64,000 nucleotides of DNA, from NCBI GenBank assembly GCA_930367215.1, contig OV884059.1, forward strand, positions 224,563,803 to 224,627,802. Reading direction: 5' to 3'. Positions within the stretch are counted from its first letter, which is position 1. Every line of letters starts with the position of its first letter. Below are positions 33,097 through 41,001 of this stretch, in pieces. The DNA is from Pollenia angustigena. Lineage: Eukaryota; Arthropoda; Insecta; Diptera; Polleniidae. The position numbers were made by a program, and so were the translations under genes. The notes under the pieces were generated by a model. The model saw only the letters and a list, made by a program, of their open reading frames with translations. It was not told where the DNA came from and did not search any database.

Positions 33097-34269
33097 TTAT
33101 ATAATTTTTCGAACAATTCCAGTTAAAGGGGTGTACTCCATCATACGATCATGTAGGATTAAACAATAAGCATTTGTATTTTTTGGTACTGGACTACTTG
33201 TCTCGAACTCAATTTTTACATCAATAGGTCCATTTTTAACAATTTCATTTTGATAGCTAACATCAACTACTGCAATTGGAATATTTTTAAATTTCTCACA
33301 GGAAAGAAGAGGTTGTGCTTCTCTCATTTAATAATTTTGTTGAAACTTAGCGTACATGTCATATAGAATAGCATATCGATTCTCCTCAAATTTTAAATTT
33401 AAATCATCATATGGATAGGATTCTGAATTTAAATGTACTTTAACATTTTTTAAGTTCGAGTGTATATATTTATTATCATTTTCTAATACGAATAAAAGAA
33501 ATCTTGGCCTTTCTCTATTCACTGATAGTTTAATATTCCAGTTATGATTTCTGCCTTCGGAAAATGTTGGATTAAAATAACAGTCCCAACTGCGAAATGC
33601 TATGGGTAATGAAACACCCTCCTTAATAATCTTCATTATTTGTATTTTTCGTGCATCTGATAGGTGAATATGTGGTATTCTCCATGTTATGTTTTTAATT
33701 GATAAACTCAATTTTTCATTAGCATCTGTTGAGTAATACGCCTTATCATCATTTGAACTTCGTAAAAGAATAAGTTCATGTTTGCTTTTTAAAATTATTT
33801 TATTAAAATCCTCAGCAAATCCCAACAGTAGTTTTAGGGGAATATAAAAATTAAATTTTCGCATTGATAGGTCTTCAGAAATATTCCACCCTGCATTTCT
33901 CATCATATTACTTTCAAATTCATTAAGTGAGACATAATTCTTAATTGTACTAGATATTCCCAAGTATCGAGTACGATCAATTTCAACACCATTAATCTCA
34001 TACCGTATTTCATCAAATAAGTATGCAACACAATTATTCCTCAATCTAGTATTTTGTGATGCTTCTTCACCTTTAGAGTTTTGTATGTTTCCTTCTATAT
34101 ATAAGTAGCTTTCAGACGGAAGAACATATAAGTCTTGATTTTGTAGTGTAATGCGAATTTCATCATTGTTTTTAAATGATTGAATATAGGGTACATAGCT
34201 ATGATAATCTTTTTTTATTATATTTTCATCAGAATATGGTTTTTCAATAACATTGAGTATATCAGACAT
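33097..34269 (-). pseudogene. Maverick major capsid protein (double jelly-roll), one in-frame stop
   Basis: The frame is open for 313 codons from ATG 34269, meets TAA at 33328-33330, and continues in the same frame for 76 more codons to 33097 (about 390 in all). N-terminal features are LPSESYLYIEGNI, NNCVAYLFDEIRYEINGVEI and GISSTIKNYVSL, beta-rich segments typical of the jelly-roll capsid proteins of arthropod Polintons. The part after the stop (TNAYCLILHDRMMEYTPLTG) is the normal C-terminus of the family, so the stop is most simply a point lesion. Alternative: readthrough, or re-start at the ATG that directly follows the stop. The assignment as major capsid rests on family recall and context. 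A related structural protein is possible. Confidence 0.75.
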
Positions 34270-34405
34270 TTTTCTTTATTTTTAACTTAAGCAATTTTAA
34301 AAAGGCTATATTTTCTTTCGTTAATGATGGTCTTGTAGCTTTAATATGATTAGTAGGAATGTCTCTATTAACGTTAAGGTGCCTAGTTTTATTGTAAATT
34401 ATCAT
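34262..34405 (-). CDS. 47-residue small Maverick protein between capsid genes
   Basis: ATG at 34405 overlaps the TGA of the upstream minor capsid gene (ATGA), and its own stop overlaps the start of the major capsid gene by 8 nt. The product is basic: it ends PSLTKENIAFLKLLKLKIKK. The P-x-LTxxNxxFLxxLxxK pattern resembles a short conserved tail motif I associate with insect Polinton proteins, though I cannot name it. The tight overlaps on both sides argue that it is translated. No transmembrane segment or cysteine. Function unknown. Confidence 0.6.
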   Translation of the reverse strand: MIIYNKTRHLNVNRDIPTNHIKATRPSLTKENIAFLKLLKLKIKKNV

Positions 34406-35091
34406 TTTTTCCGTGGTCTTAGGTGTAATCTTAGTGTTATTTCTTCACCTCTGAAATTTACTGTACGATTTTCTTGATCAACGATCCAAATCTTGAGATA
34501 TGTTATTTCTTTGACATTTACTGGTAAATAAATTAGGTTATTAGCAATAACATCTAATTTATAGCCTGGTGGTACGTCTAATGCGAACTCGTGTAGTATA
34601 TGTGCAGGAGAGTTATTCATATACGCTCCAGTTATGATGTTACACTGAATTTGTATAGCATTAACTCTTAATATATTTACAGGTTGATTTGATACATGTT
34701 TTCTTCCAGCTTCTAATAATCGCCTACTAAAACCTAATAATTTACCAATAGATCGATTTCGATCAAAGAAAACTGCATCGTGGGAGGAAGTAATTTCAAT
34801 TTGTAAAGTATTATTATTAGCTTTAATCAGAATAGATTTATTGAAATTTTCTGCTTTATACTGTCCAACTATATAATCCACAATATCTTGCAATTCATAT
34901 GATCCGATAGGAATTTCAATTATTTTATCTCCTATATGAAATAAATTATTATCATAATCTACATTGGGAATAGAGTTATATGAATGAAAATCAACTAAAG
35001 AGCATTCATAGTCATCTTTAAGATCTATTGGTGGGAAATAATTTGCTGTTAAAACTGATGAATTGCCACTTAACGCTAATGTAATTGACAT
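34402..35091 (-). CDS. Maverick minor capsid (penton-like) protein
   Basis: 229 residues, rich in alternating hydrophobic residues expected of a jelly-roll. Blocks seen are VDFHSYNSIPNVDYDNN, LQDIVDYIVGQY, NNTLQIEITSSHDAVFFDRN and SIGKLLGFSRR, ending IWIVDQENRTVNFRGEEITL-x-LHLRPRKK. This matches the minor (vertex) capsid protein of arthropod Polintons as I know the family, and it lies next to the major capsid gene as usual. Intact, no lesion seen. Start at 35091 is the only good ATG. Its TGA overlaps the ATG of the 47-residue ORF. Confidence 0.75.
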   Translation of the reverse strand: MSITLALSGNSSVLTANYFPPIDLKDDYECSLVDFHSYNSIPNVDYDNNLFHIGDKIIEIPIGSYELQDIVDYIVGQYKAENFNKSILIKANNNTLQIEITSSHDAVFFDRNRSIGKLLGFSRRLLEAGRKHVSNQPVNILRVNAIQIQCNIITGAYMNNSPAHILHEFALDVPPGYKLDVIANNLIYLPVNVKEITYLKIWIVDQENRTVNFRGEEITLRLHLRPRKK

Positions 35092-35199
35092 TATGAGCGC
35101 TAAACTTTAAATGAAATAAAATGCTGGGGTTTTTTTCTTTTATTAAATTTAGGTATTTATTAAAAAAAAAAAAAAAATCTTATAAATATCTACTTATTC

Positions 35200-36117
35200 T
35201 TATAATATTTCATCTTTATTAATCCATGAATTATGTTGGTTTGGAAACCCTAGCCATTTAACATACGCTTTATCACCTTTCTCTTTTAAAATTTTTTCCA
35301 CTAGAAATGTATTGGGATAATGTGTGTGACGTATTTCTTCTTTGTTAAATGCCCCTTTTATAGGATTTCCTTGGTAATCTTCTAGTAAGAATGTGATTGG
35401 ATAGGTGTTCTGTATAGATTTTATTTTAAATATTTCTGTAGTCCAATTTGGTGTATAACCTTTTTCAAAAATATGTTTGTATTTGCTTATGCGAACATAA
35501 TCACCAACTTTAAATCGTGATGACTTAAACATTTTTAAACTGCTAAATGCAGTTTTCAGTAGATGTTGTTCATGTTCACGTTTTACATCAATAGGCGCCA
35601 TTTTGATTTTACTATGAGTTTTTCTGTTATATTGATCAACTAGTTTTTTATAAATATCAATCCAGTGAAATATTCCATTATAACTAAATTCTCTCCACAT
35701 CATACCTTTTAGTGTTCGATTAAACCGTTCAACTATTGAAGCTTTCATTACACTATATGTAGAGTAATGATTAATTGAATATTTGCGCATTAGCAAACCA
35801 AATTCCTTATTAAAAAATTCTTTACCATCATCTGTTTGTAAATTTTTAGGTACTCGCCCCTTACTTAATATTTTCTGAAAAGCTTTGGATACTTCAGATG
35901 CGGTTTTTGCTTTAATTGCTGCAGCCCAAGCGAATTTTGAAAATGTATCAATAATTGTTATCATATATTTATAGCCGTTGTTTATAGTCGAATAGTTGCC
36001 CATCTCTACTAAGTCTGCTTGCCAAAGATCATCAATTCCCTTTGTAATTACTTTGCGTCGTAAGAAATTTTTGCGCGCTCTAGAATGTAGTTCATTTATT
36101 ATCGTTCTTTTTTCCAT
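35200..36117 (-). CDS. INT: Maverick integrase (retrovirus-type, DDE) with C-terminal chromodomain
   Basis: 305 residues. It inserts the element DNA into the genome. Catalytic triad: Asp in LWQADLVEM (about residue 34), Asp in NLQTDDGKEF (about 96), Glu in SIVERFNRTLKG (about 130). The N-terminal zinc-binding part is short. After the core comes an SH3-like segment (FKVGDYVRISKYKHIFEKGY, TEIFKIK) and a chromodomain (FLVEKILKEKGDKAYVKWLG, NSWINKDEI). The start ATG lies inside the end of the fibre-like gene (26-bp overlap). Intact. The chromodomain suggests chromatin-guided targeting, as in chromoviruses (inference). Confidence 0.93.
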   Translation of the reverse strand: MEKRTIINELHSRARKNFLRRKVITKGIDDLWQADLVEMGNYSTINNGYKYMITIIDTFSKFAWAAAIKAKTASEVSKAFQKILSKGRVPKNLQTDDGKEFFNKEFGLLMRKYSINHYSTYSVMKASIVERFNRTLKGMMWREFSYNGIFHWIDIYKKLVDQYNRKTHSKIKMAPIDVKREHEQHLLKTAFSSLKMFKSSRFKVGDYVRISKYKHIFEKGYTPNWTTEIFKIKSIQNTYPITFLLEDYQGNPIKGAFNKEEIRHTHYPNTFLVEKILKEKGDKAYVKWLGFPNQHNSWINKDEIL

Positions 36118-36478
36118 TATGTTGTTGTTGTTGTTGTTGTTGTTGCTGTTGCTGTTGCTGTGATGAAAGCGTAATCATTACACTATATATGTCAGAAATT
36201 ATTTTATTTAAATCTTTAATTTCATTTCGAACAATTAAAACTTCTTTGTTTATACCCCTTTTTAAATGTTCTTGCATATGGGTAATTTGTGTATTCACAT
36301 AATTTTTGTTAACAGCATCTGCCCCATTAATTGGAGGTGACAAATTTAAAATTCTTTTATTCTCTACATCAATATTATTTCCGTTGACTGTGATACCGAA
36401 ATTTTTTGAGAGGTTGTTTCTTGTTATATCTCCTATATATTTTTGATTATAGTAATGACCAAATTTGTCAACAGTCAT
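36092..36478 (-). CDS. Fibre-like Maverick protein with polyglutamine tail
   Basis: 128 residues. The N-terminal MTVDKFGHYYNQKYIGD is followed by NIDVENKRILNLSPPING and ADAVNKNYVNTQI. The 'RILNLxxPxxxxDAVNKxYV' pattern is the repeat seen in tail-fibre and spike shafts. A helical/coiled region (NKEVLIVRNEIKDLNKIISD) follows, then 13 glutamines encoded by CAA/CAG repeats at about 36122-36160. The last codons overlap the integrase start. A role as a capsid appendage or assembly protein is inference. The polyQ run is a codon-repeat expansion that may be polymorphic. Confidence 0.65.
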   Translation of the reverse strand: MTVDKFGHYYNQKYIGDITRNNLSKNFGITVNGNNIDVENKRILNLSPPINGADAVNKNYVNTQITHMQEHLKRGINKEVLIVRNEIKDLNKIISDIYSVMITLSSQQQQQQQQQQQQQHNGKKNDNK

Positions 36479-36508
36479 AATTTATTTTTTTTTTTTTTTA
36501 TTTAAAAC

Positions 36509-37444
36509 TTATTCAATTATATTTGCTTCTCTTAGTTCTTCGACTATAGATATTATTTCATTAGAATGATTATTGTTACCAGCATGTTGTGACGCTATTA
36601 ACAGCCTCAATCGGTCTACAATTTCATTAGGATTATCCCAGTATATATAGTTTGGTTTATTAAGATTAACCTCCATTAAACCCTTACCAACGTGAGTAGT
36701 TGTAGTAAACAATTTATTTATTATTTTTTTATATTTATAACCTCTGTTTCCATTAATTTGATTATTAGGATCATAGTTTCTTCGATGTGCGTTTGTATCA
36801 AGTAAAATATGTTTATATATTGCTAGCTCTGACGAATCGAATTGTTTTGGATTTTTATGAAAAAGTAATGAGTATAACCCTGGGGTTAGTGCCCAAGATT
36901 TTTGACCTATTATTATTTTATCATCGGTTAGCTTTAAAATAGAATTTCCAAATTTCCAGTCTCCATTTTCCGTCTTATGAGGTCCATATATAGTGTCAAG
37001 CTTTTTATTTCCATATAGAGTTGATACATCAAACTCCCAATCGGATGACTGAGAATAAAATTGTTCATTTTTCGATGTATCATTTACTTCATCTTCACTA
37101 TTACTATTATAGTCTTCTTCTTCTTCTTTATCTATTTTTATTCTATTAGGTGCTGAATCAATGTTTTTCTCTTTCATTAAGTTTTTCTTAGGGGTGCTGG
37201 TGAATATAGTTTTATTTTCCGTTTTTATTTTAGTATTGCGCTTACATTTATGTTTTTCATCTATGGGTATTGTTAAATTTGACGAATCTGACAATTTGAC
37301 TAGTTTCTTTAGAGGTTCTGTTAAAGGTTTAAATGTTCTTTCTAAATTATTAAATTTTTCCAAATCTCCAAGTCTTATGCTTTGAAATTTCTTCTTTAAA
37401 ATTTTTTTGGATTTCACCAACTCTTTTAAAATATTTTCTTCCAT
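36509..37444 (-). CDS. DUF8207-like Maverick protein
   Basis: 311 residues. The N-terminal part is charged and low-complexity (Lys-rich, then an acidic DKEEEEDYNSNSEDEVND near residues 105-125). The C-terminal half is conserved: LDTIYGPHKTENGDWKFGNS, ALTPGLYSLLFHKNPKQF, HILLDTNAHRRNYDPNNQIN, YWDNPNEIVDRLRLLIASQH, ending IISIVEELREANII. This is the arthropod Polinton protein I know as DUF8207. Its function is not established. The element context suggests a virion or DNA-associated role (inference). Intact. It is followed downstream by the fibre-like gene, 30 bp away. Confidence 0.8.
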   Translation of the reverse strand: MEENILKELVKSKKILKKKFQSIRLGDLEKFNNLERTFKPLTEPLKKLVKLSDSSNLTIPIDEKHKCKRNTKIKTENKTIFTSTPKKNLMKEKNIDSAPNRIKIDKEEEEDYNSNSEDEVNDTSKNEQFYSQSSDWEFDVSTLYGNKKLDTIYGPHKTENGDWKFGNSILKLTDDKIIIGQKSWALTPGLYSLLFHKNPKQFDSSELAIYKHILLDTNAHRRNYDPNNQINGNRGYKYKKIINKLFTTTTHVGKGLMEVNLNKPNYIYWDNPNEIVDRLRLLIASQHAGNNNHSNEIISIVEELREANIIE

Positions 37445-37461
37445 GATTATAACTTTGAAAA

Positions 37462-37636
37462 ATAGCTAAACAGCTAAACAGCTTTTTAAAACAGATACAC
37501 AGCTTTTGAAAACAGCTAAACAGCTTCTTAAAACAGCTAAACAGCTTTTGAAAACAGCTAAACAGCTTCTTAAAACAGCTAAACAGCTTCTTAAAACAGA
37601 TAAACAGCTTTTGAAAACAGCTAAACAGCTTCGTGG
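37462..37636. repeat. Minisatellite of 21-22 bp units (AAACAGCTAAACAGCTTCTT)
   Basis: About eight units of 'AAACAGCTAAACAGCTT(C/T)TTA', alternating TTCTTA and TTTTGA. It lies upstream of the DUF8207-like gene and downstream of the ATPase (both leftward). One plus-strand frame gives a 7-residue repeat (LKTAKQL), which I regard as a by-product. The repeated CAGCTAAACAGCT could be a binding-site array near the DUF8207-gene promoter. Confidence 0.8.
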
Positions 37637-37724
37637 AATAATTTTAACAGTTTACCAAGTGGAAAAAAAAACTTATTTAATATTAAAAGGTATACGTCTG
37701 ATGTAGTTAATAGTATACATATGA

Positions 37725-38426
37725 CTAAATCTGAATGAATAGATCAAAGCCTTTTCTATAACGTCCTTGCTTCATTTCATCATCTTTGCTTATTATAAGA
37801 AATCCATATTTATCCTTCCAACATTCTCCGCAAATGTAACGAAACATATTTAAACTCATGTAACTGCCAACATGATCATTGTAGATATGCTTTAAATTTA
37901 ATTCATCTTGCTTGAATAAAATAATCATATTTGCATTATCACGTACTAAATGTTTTGGAATGTGTGTATAAGTCTGACATAAATAAAAAGAATCAATATC
38001 CTTATGTCTACCCATACAGAAATATGATCTTATATTATTTTGCTTTTCACAAGCAACATCGTCAAATATCATAATAGAATTTACTTTAGCTTTTTCGGGT
38101 GGTATGACATGTTCATTATCTGAAAATGTATGAAGTCCCATACCCTTTACTGATGAAATTAATCTTGATAGATATTTATATTTTGGTTGATTTAATGATT
38201 TTGAGTATATATAAATATTTTTAAATTTTAAACCATTCGGACTTTCAATTAAACTTAGCATTATATTTGTTTTGCCACAGTTTGAGGGACCAACTATAAG
38301 TGCTCTAATAGAATTTGGTAAAAGGCAGCTATGTTTAAAACCATTTTTGTTTTCCGTTAAATCCAAGTTTCTCACTGAAATATTCGATTGTTGTTTTACC
38401 AAACGCATCTTTATAACTGAAAGCAT
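37725..38426 (-). CDS. ATP: Maverick genome-packaging ATPase (FtsK/HerA, A32-like)
   Basis: 233 residues. Walker A is IVGPSNCGKTNIMLSLI (about residue 46). Walker B is NSIMIFDDVACEKQ (about 117). The arginine/sensor region has FCMGRHKDIDSFYLCQTYT, and RDNANMIILFKQDE follows. It drives DNA into the capsid. Length and motif spacing are normal for the Polinton/poxvirus-A32 group. Intact. It is divergent from the PLA2/pX gene, with only 77 bp between start codons, so they may share a promoter. A second possible start (MRLVKQQ) lies six codons in. Confidence 0.92.
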   Translation of the reverse strand: MLSVIKMRLVKQQSNISVRNLDLTENKNGFKHSCLLPNSIRALIVGPSNCGKTNIMLSLIESPNGLKFKNIYIYSKSLNQPKYKYLSRLISSVKGMGLHTFSDNEHVIPPEKAKVNSIMIFDDVACEKQNNIRSYFCMGRHKDIDSFYLCQTYTHIPKHLVRDNANMIILFKQDELNLKHIYNDHVGSYMSLNMFRYICGECWKDKYGFLIISKDDEMKQGRYRKGFDLFIQI

Positions 38427-38503
38427 ACGTTTGCTTAATGTTACGTTTTATTTACTTTCGATTTTTTTTTTTTTATTTCAGAAAAAGCTATTTTTATATA
38501 TAA
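38427..38503. promoter_or_regulatory. Divergent promoter region, ATPase / PLA2-pX
   Basis: 77 bp of T-rich sequence between two divergent ATGs. It contains TATATATAAATG right against the plus-strand ATG and a polypyrimidine-AG (TTTTTTTTATTTCAG, about 38466-38480) that resembles a splice acceptor for a 5' intron. The TATA is too close to the ATG to serve it directly. Moderate to low support. Confidence 0.35.
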
Positions 38504-39313
38504 ATGATTGTGTATAAAAATAAAGAATTTAGTAGAAAACAATTCGTCCTTGGAAAAGGACTTGTTAATAGCTTAATTAATTCGCTACCTCTTGAACTTC
38601 ATTTGCCGGGCTATCAATTTTGTGGACCAGGAACTAAATTGGAAAAACGATTACAAAGGGGTGATAAAGGTATCAATCCTTTGGATGCAGCTTGCAAAAT
38701 TCATGATATTGCTTATTCCCAGAACACTGATATTCATAAGCGACATCAAGCAGATAAAGAACTAGCAGAAAAAGCTTGGAGTAGAGTTAAATCTAAAGAT
38801 AGTACTTTTGGAGAAAAACTCAACGCATATCTTGTCACTAACGCAATGAAGTCAAAAGTTAAATTAGGCTTGGGAGTTAAAACTGGTAACCATAAGAAAA
38901 AGTGTAGACGAAATATTTTTAAGAATGCCGTTAAATCAGCAACCGATATTTTAAAAAAGGAAAAACCAAATGACATCAAAACCGCTATTAAAACTGCACG
39001 AAAAGCTATACGACATTCATTTCTTGGCAAAAAATCTATAGTAAAAATTCCTAGAATTATCAACATACCTAAACTTGGCGGTTTTCTACCACTTGTTCCT
39101 ATTCTAACAGCACTTGGAGCATTGGGAGCAATAGCTTCTGGTGGGTCAGCAATCGCTAAAACTATTACTTTAGCTAAAAATGGTAGACAACAGCTCGAAG
39201 AAAGTAAGCGTCATAACAAAACATTAGAGTCAATAGTTATGGGTAAAGGTCTATATCTTAAACCTTATAAAAAAGGCTATGGAATATTTTATACCTCATC
39301 AAAAAACTATTGA
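38504..39313 (+). CDS. PLA2 / adenovirus pX-like virion protein
   Basis: 269 residues. Residues about 30-80 are a parvovirus-VP1-type secreted-PLA2-like domain: LPGYQFCGPGTKLEKRL supplies the Ca-binding loop, and PLDAACKIHDIAYS carries the catalytic His-Asp pair. A Lys/Arg-rich middle follows. Residues about 188-225 (IPKLGGFLPLVPILTALGAL, then Gly/Ala-rich) resemble the C-terminal motif of adenovirus core protein pX/mu, also noted in adintoviruses. It ends KGLYLKPYKKGYGIFYTSS. Probable roles: membrane breach at entry (PLA2) and DNA condensation or capsid interaction (pX part), by analogy. The stop lies two codons after an A_AAA_AAC heptamer (39301-39307) that leads in -1 into the protease frame. 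Intact. Confidence 0.85.
   Translation: MIVYKNKEFSRKQFVLGKGLVNSLINSLPLELHLPGYQFCGPGTKLEKRLQRGDKGINPLDAACKIHDIAYSQNTDIHKRHQADKELAEKAWSRVKSKDSTFGEKLNAYLVTNAMKSKVKLGLGVKTGNHKKKCRRNIFKNAVKSATDILKKEKPNDIKTAIKTARKAIRHSFLGKKSIVKIPRIINIPKLGGFLPLVPILTALGALGAIASGGSAIAKTITLAKNGRQQLEESKRHNKTLESIVMGKGLYLKPYKKGYGIFYTSSKNY
39301..39307 (+). promoter_or_regulatory. Candidate -1 ribosomal frameshift site A_AAA_AAC
   Basis: In the PLA2 frame the codons are TCA AAA AAC TAT TGA, so the heptamer has the canonical X_XXY_YYZ phase. Slipping back one base continues CTA TTG AAA CAG into the protease frame. That frame is open back to about 39270 but contains no ATG until residue 31. I see no strong downstream stem within 30 nt, which weakens the case. 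Confidence 0.45.
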
Positions 39314-39675
39314 AACAGCTACCTAATAGACCACTAACAGATGTGGACTTGAGAACATTTGGGAAGAAGTATATTCCTTATTTTAGAGGAGTTTATATGA
39401 GGGATAAACTTCCTAAAACACCACACCGAATAGAGAATGGAATTATAAACTTGGACTCAAATAGAGGATATGGAACACATTGGGTAGCATTTTATAAAAA
39501 TAATGATAATGTAGAATACTTTGATAGTTTTGGTAATCTCCAACCACCTATGGAAGTTTTAAGATACTTGGGTAAAAACATTAAATATAACTATTTAAGA
39601 TATCAAAAATTTAATACATTTATTTGTGGTCATTTATGTTTAAAATTTTTAATAAATTTCAAAATAAAGAATTAA
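39310..39675 (+). CDS. PRO: Maverick cysteine protease (adenain/Ulp1 type)
   Basis: Virion maturation protease. From 39310 (a TTG, not an ATG) there are 121 codons: LTDVDLRTFGKKYIPYFRGV, then YGTHWVAFYKN (catalytic His), VEYFDSFGN (Asp), and FNTFICGHLCLKFL (Cys). The Gln upstream in RYQKF is the probable oxyanion residue. The triad order His-Asp-Cys is that of adenoviral protease. The first ATG in frame is at residue 31, after conserved sequence. So the true start is unclear: non-ATG start, -1 frameshift from the PLA2 gene, or loss of the start codon. Otherwise intact. Length (about 120-130) is at the short end for this group. Confidence 0.9.
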   Translation: MKQLPNRPLTDVDLRTFGKKYIPYFRGVYMRDKLPKTPHRIENGIINLDSNRGYGTHWVAFYKNNDNVEYFDSFGNLQPPMEVLRYLGKNIKYNYLRYQKFNTFICGHLCLKFLINFKIKN

Positions 39676-39742
39676 TAAAAAAACTCAAATATTTGTTTAT
39701 TTTTATATATTTTTTTTATTATTTTTTTTTTGTTAGTTTTTT

Positions 39743-40384
39743 TTATTTATTATCCATTCTTAATAATAATCTATAGATTTTAACATCTGTTTTAATTTTA
39801 TGTTGCATCTTTTTTCCAAACTCATAACAAAGTCTTGTTAAATCTAGTTCTATATCTCTTTCATTTATAGTATTAATTTCAAAAAAATGTGCACTAGTTT
39901 TATTTAACATAGAACAAGTTGGAATGTAATGTTCATAATAAAAATATAGAATCTGCTTTTGAAGAATTGTATTCCAGCTTAAGAATGTTGTTAGGAATAT
40001 TCCAATTTGAGTTAAGGATTTCCACGTCTCTGGATCAATTTTGATTTTATAATTTTCTTGTTGAAGGATCAGATAACATATTCCATTTTTGTAGTGGAAA
40101 TCATACTGAATTTCTCTCTTATTATTGGTCTGAATAAGATTCATACAATCTAAAAATTCACACTGATTAAGTGTTGCCTGAATGTATTCCTTATAGCTCA
40201 TAAGGTACATCCACTCATCTCGATCAAATCCAATGAAATTTTTTCCTTTGTAATGTAGCCAAACCATTGGCTTAAAACCAAGGGCTGTGGAAAATCCGCA
40301 GGATATCTTTAATTTTAAATTTATAAAATATTCCAACTCAAATACACAGTCGTTTATTTTCGGGTTTCTCTTGAGATGAAACAT
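39743..40384 (-). CDS. 213-residue Maverick protein, unknown function
   Basis: Not confidently recognised. It has FKPMVWLHYKGKNFIGFDRD then EWMYLMSYKEYIQATLN, an aromatic-rich block recalling PC4-like single-strand DNA-binding folds (weak), and a mid part (HYKNGICYLILQQENYKIKI) of similar beta-strand character, ending in a helical KKMQHKIKTDVKIYRLLLR. Single ATG at 40384, no lesion. It is convergent with the protease gene (67 bp between stops). Position suggests an accessory DNA-binding or virion protein. Confidence 0.7.
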   Translation of the reverse strand: MFHLKRNPKINDCVFELEYFINLKLKISCGFSTALGFKPMVWLHYKGKNFIGFDRDEWMYLMSYKEYIQATLNQCEFLDCMNLIQTNNKREIQYDFHYKNGICYLILQQENYKIKIDPETWKSLTQIGIFLTTFLSWNTILQKQILYFYYEHYIPTCSMLNKTSAHFFEINTINERDIELDLTRLCYEFGKKMQHKIKTDVKIYRLLLRMDNK

Positions 40385-40574
40385 TCTCGATGAATTTTAA
40401 ATGTATACTAATAATATTTTTACTTTGAAAATCTCTATTTAAAGAAAAAAAAATGCGCTTTTATAATTTTTTTTTTTTTTTTGATAACTATATGTATGTA
40501 TATGTATTAACTGTAATTAAATAAGGTACATTTGTTATTAAATTCTAATAAAAAAAAAAGTTTAATCAAATTCA
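40385..40574. other. Intergenic gap inside the Maverick
   Basis: A/T runs with no supportable gene. It probably holds the promoter of the 213-residue gene on the minus strand and the 3' end of the next gene. Confidence 0.45.
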
Positions 40575-40847
40575 TTATTTTGTTTTTCTTGCACATAAAT
40601 TTAGACATTTAAGATGTTTTAATATTTTTTTATAGTTTTCGATAATTCTCATAACCTCCTTCTTTCTCTTAAAGAAAAAGTAACATCCACACAAACCCAC
40701 GACATCTCCACTTGTACTTTCGTGAGAGCAAGGTATACTATATACATTAAAATCTGTATATTCTCTTTTGAATGCACATAATAATTCCAAATGTTCTTCA
40801 AAGATAACACTTCCGAATTCTTGTAGAAAAGCTTCAATAACCTCCAT
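40575..40847 (-). CDS. 90-residue Maverick protein, cysteine-containing, unknown
   Basis: Starts MEVIEAFLQEFGSVIFEEHL. Cysteines occur in LLCAFK, IPCSHES, GLCGCYFFF and a LNLCARKTK tail, and a basic helical stretch lies between. A small metal-binding or disulfide protein is possible, but I do not recognise it. A longer overlapping frame (40649-40855) is a shadow. No signal peptide. Kept because it is open, starts with ATG and fits the leftward gene series. Confidence 0.5.
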   Translation of the reverse strand: MEVIEAFLQEFGSVIFEEHLELLCAFKREYTDFNVYSIPCSHESTSGDVVGLCGCYFFFKRKKEVMRIIENYKKILKHLKCLNLCARKTK

Positions 40848-41001
40848 CTTTCCACATTAAGATTTCATTTACAACTTATAGAAATATTAATTATTCTATA
40901 TTATATATACTTATACATATCTGTTTACTAATAAAATAAGAAAAAAACACAAGAATTTATAATAATTTATTGTTTACTAATTTTTTTATTGAAAAATTAT
41001 T

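Noticed and set aside
37506..37706. Protein of repeated LKTAKQL heptads
   Set aside because: It is the translation of a 21-bp DNA minisatellite on the strand opposite to the flanking genes.
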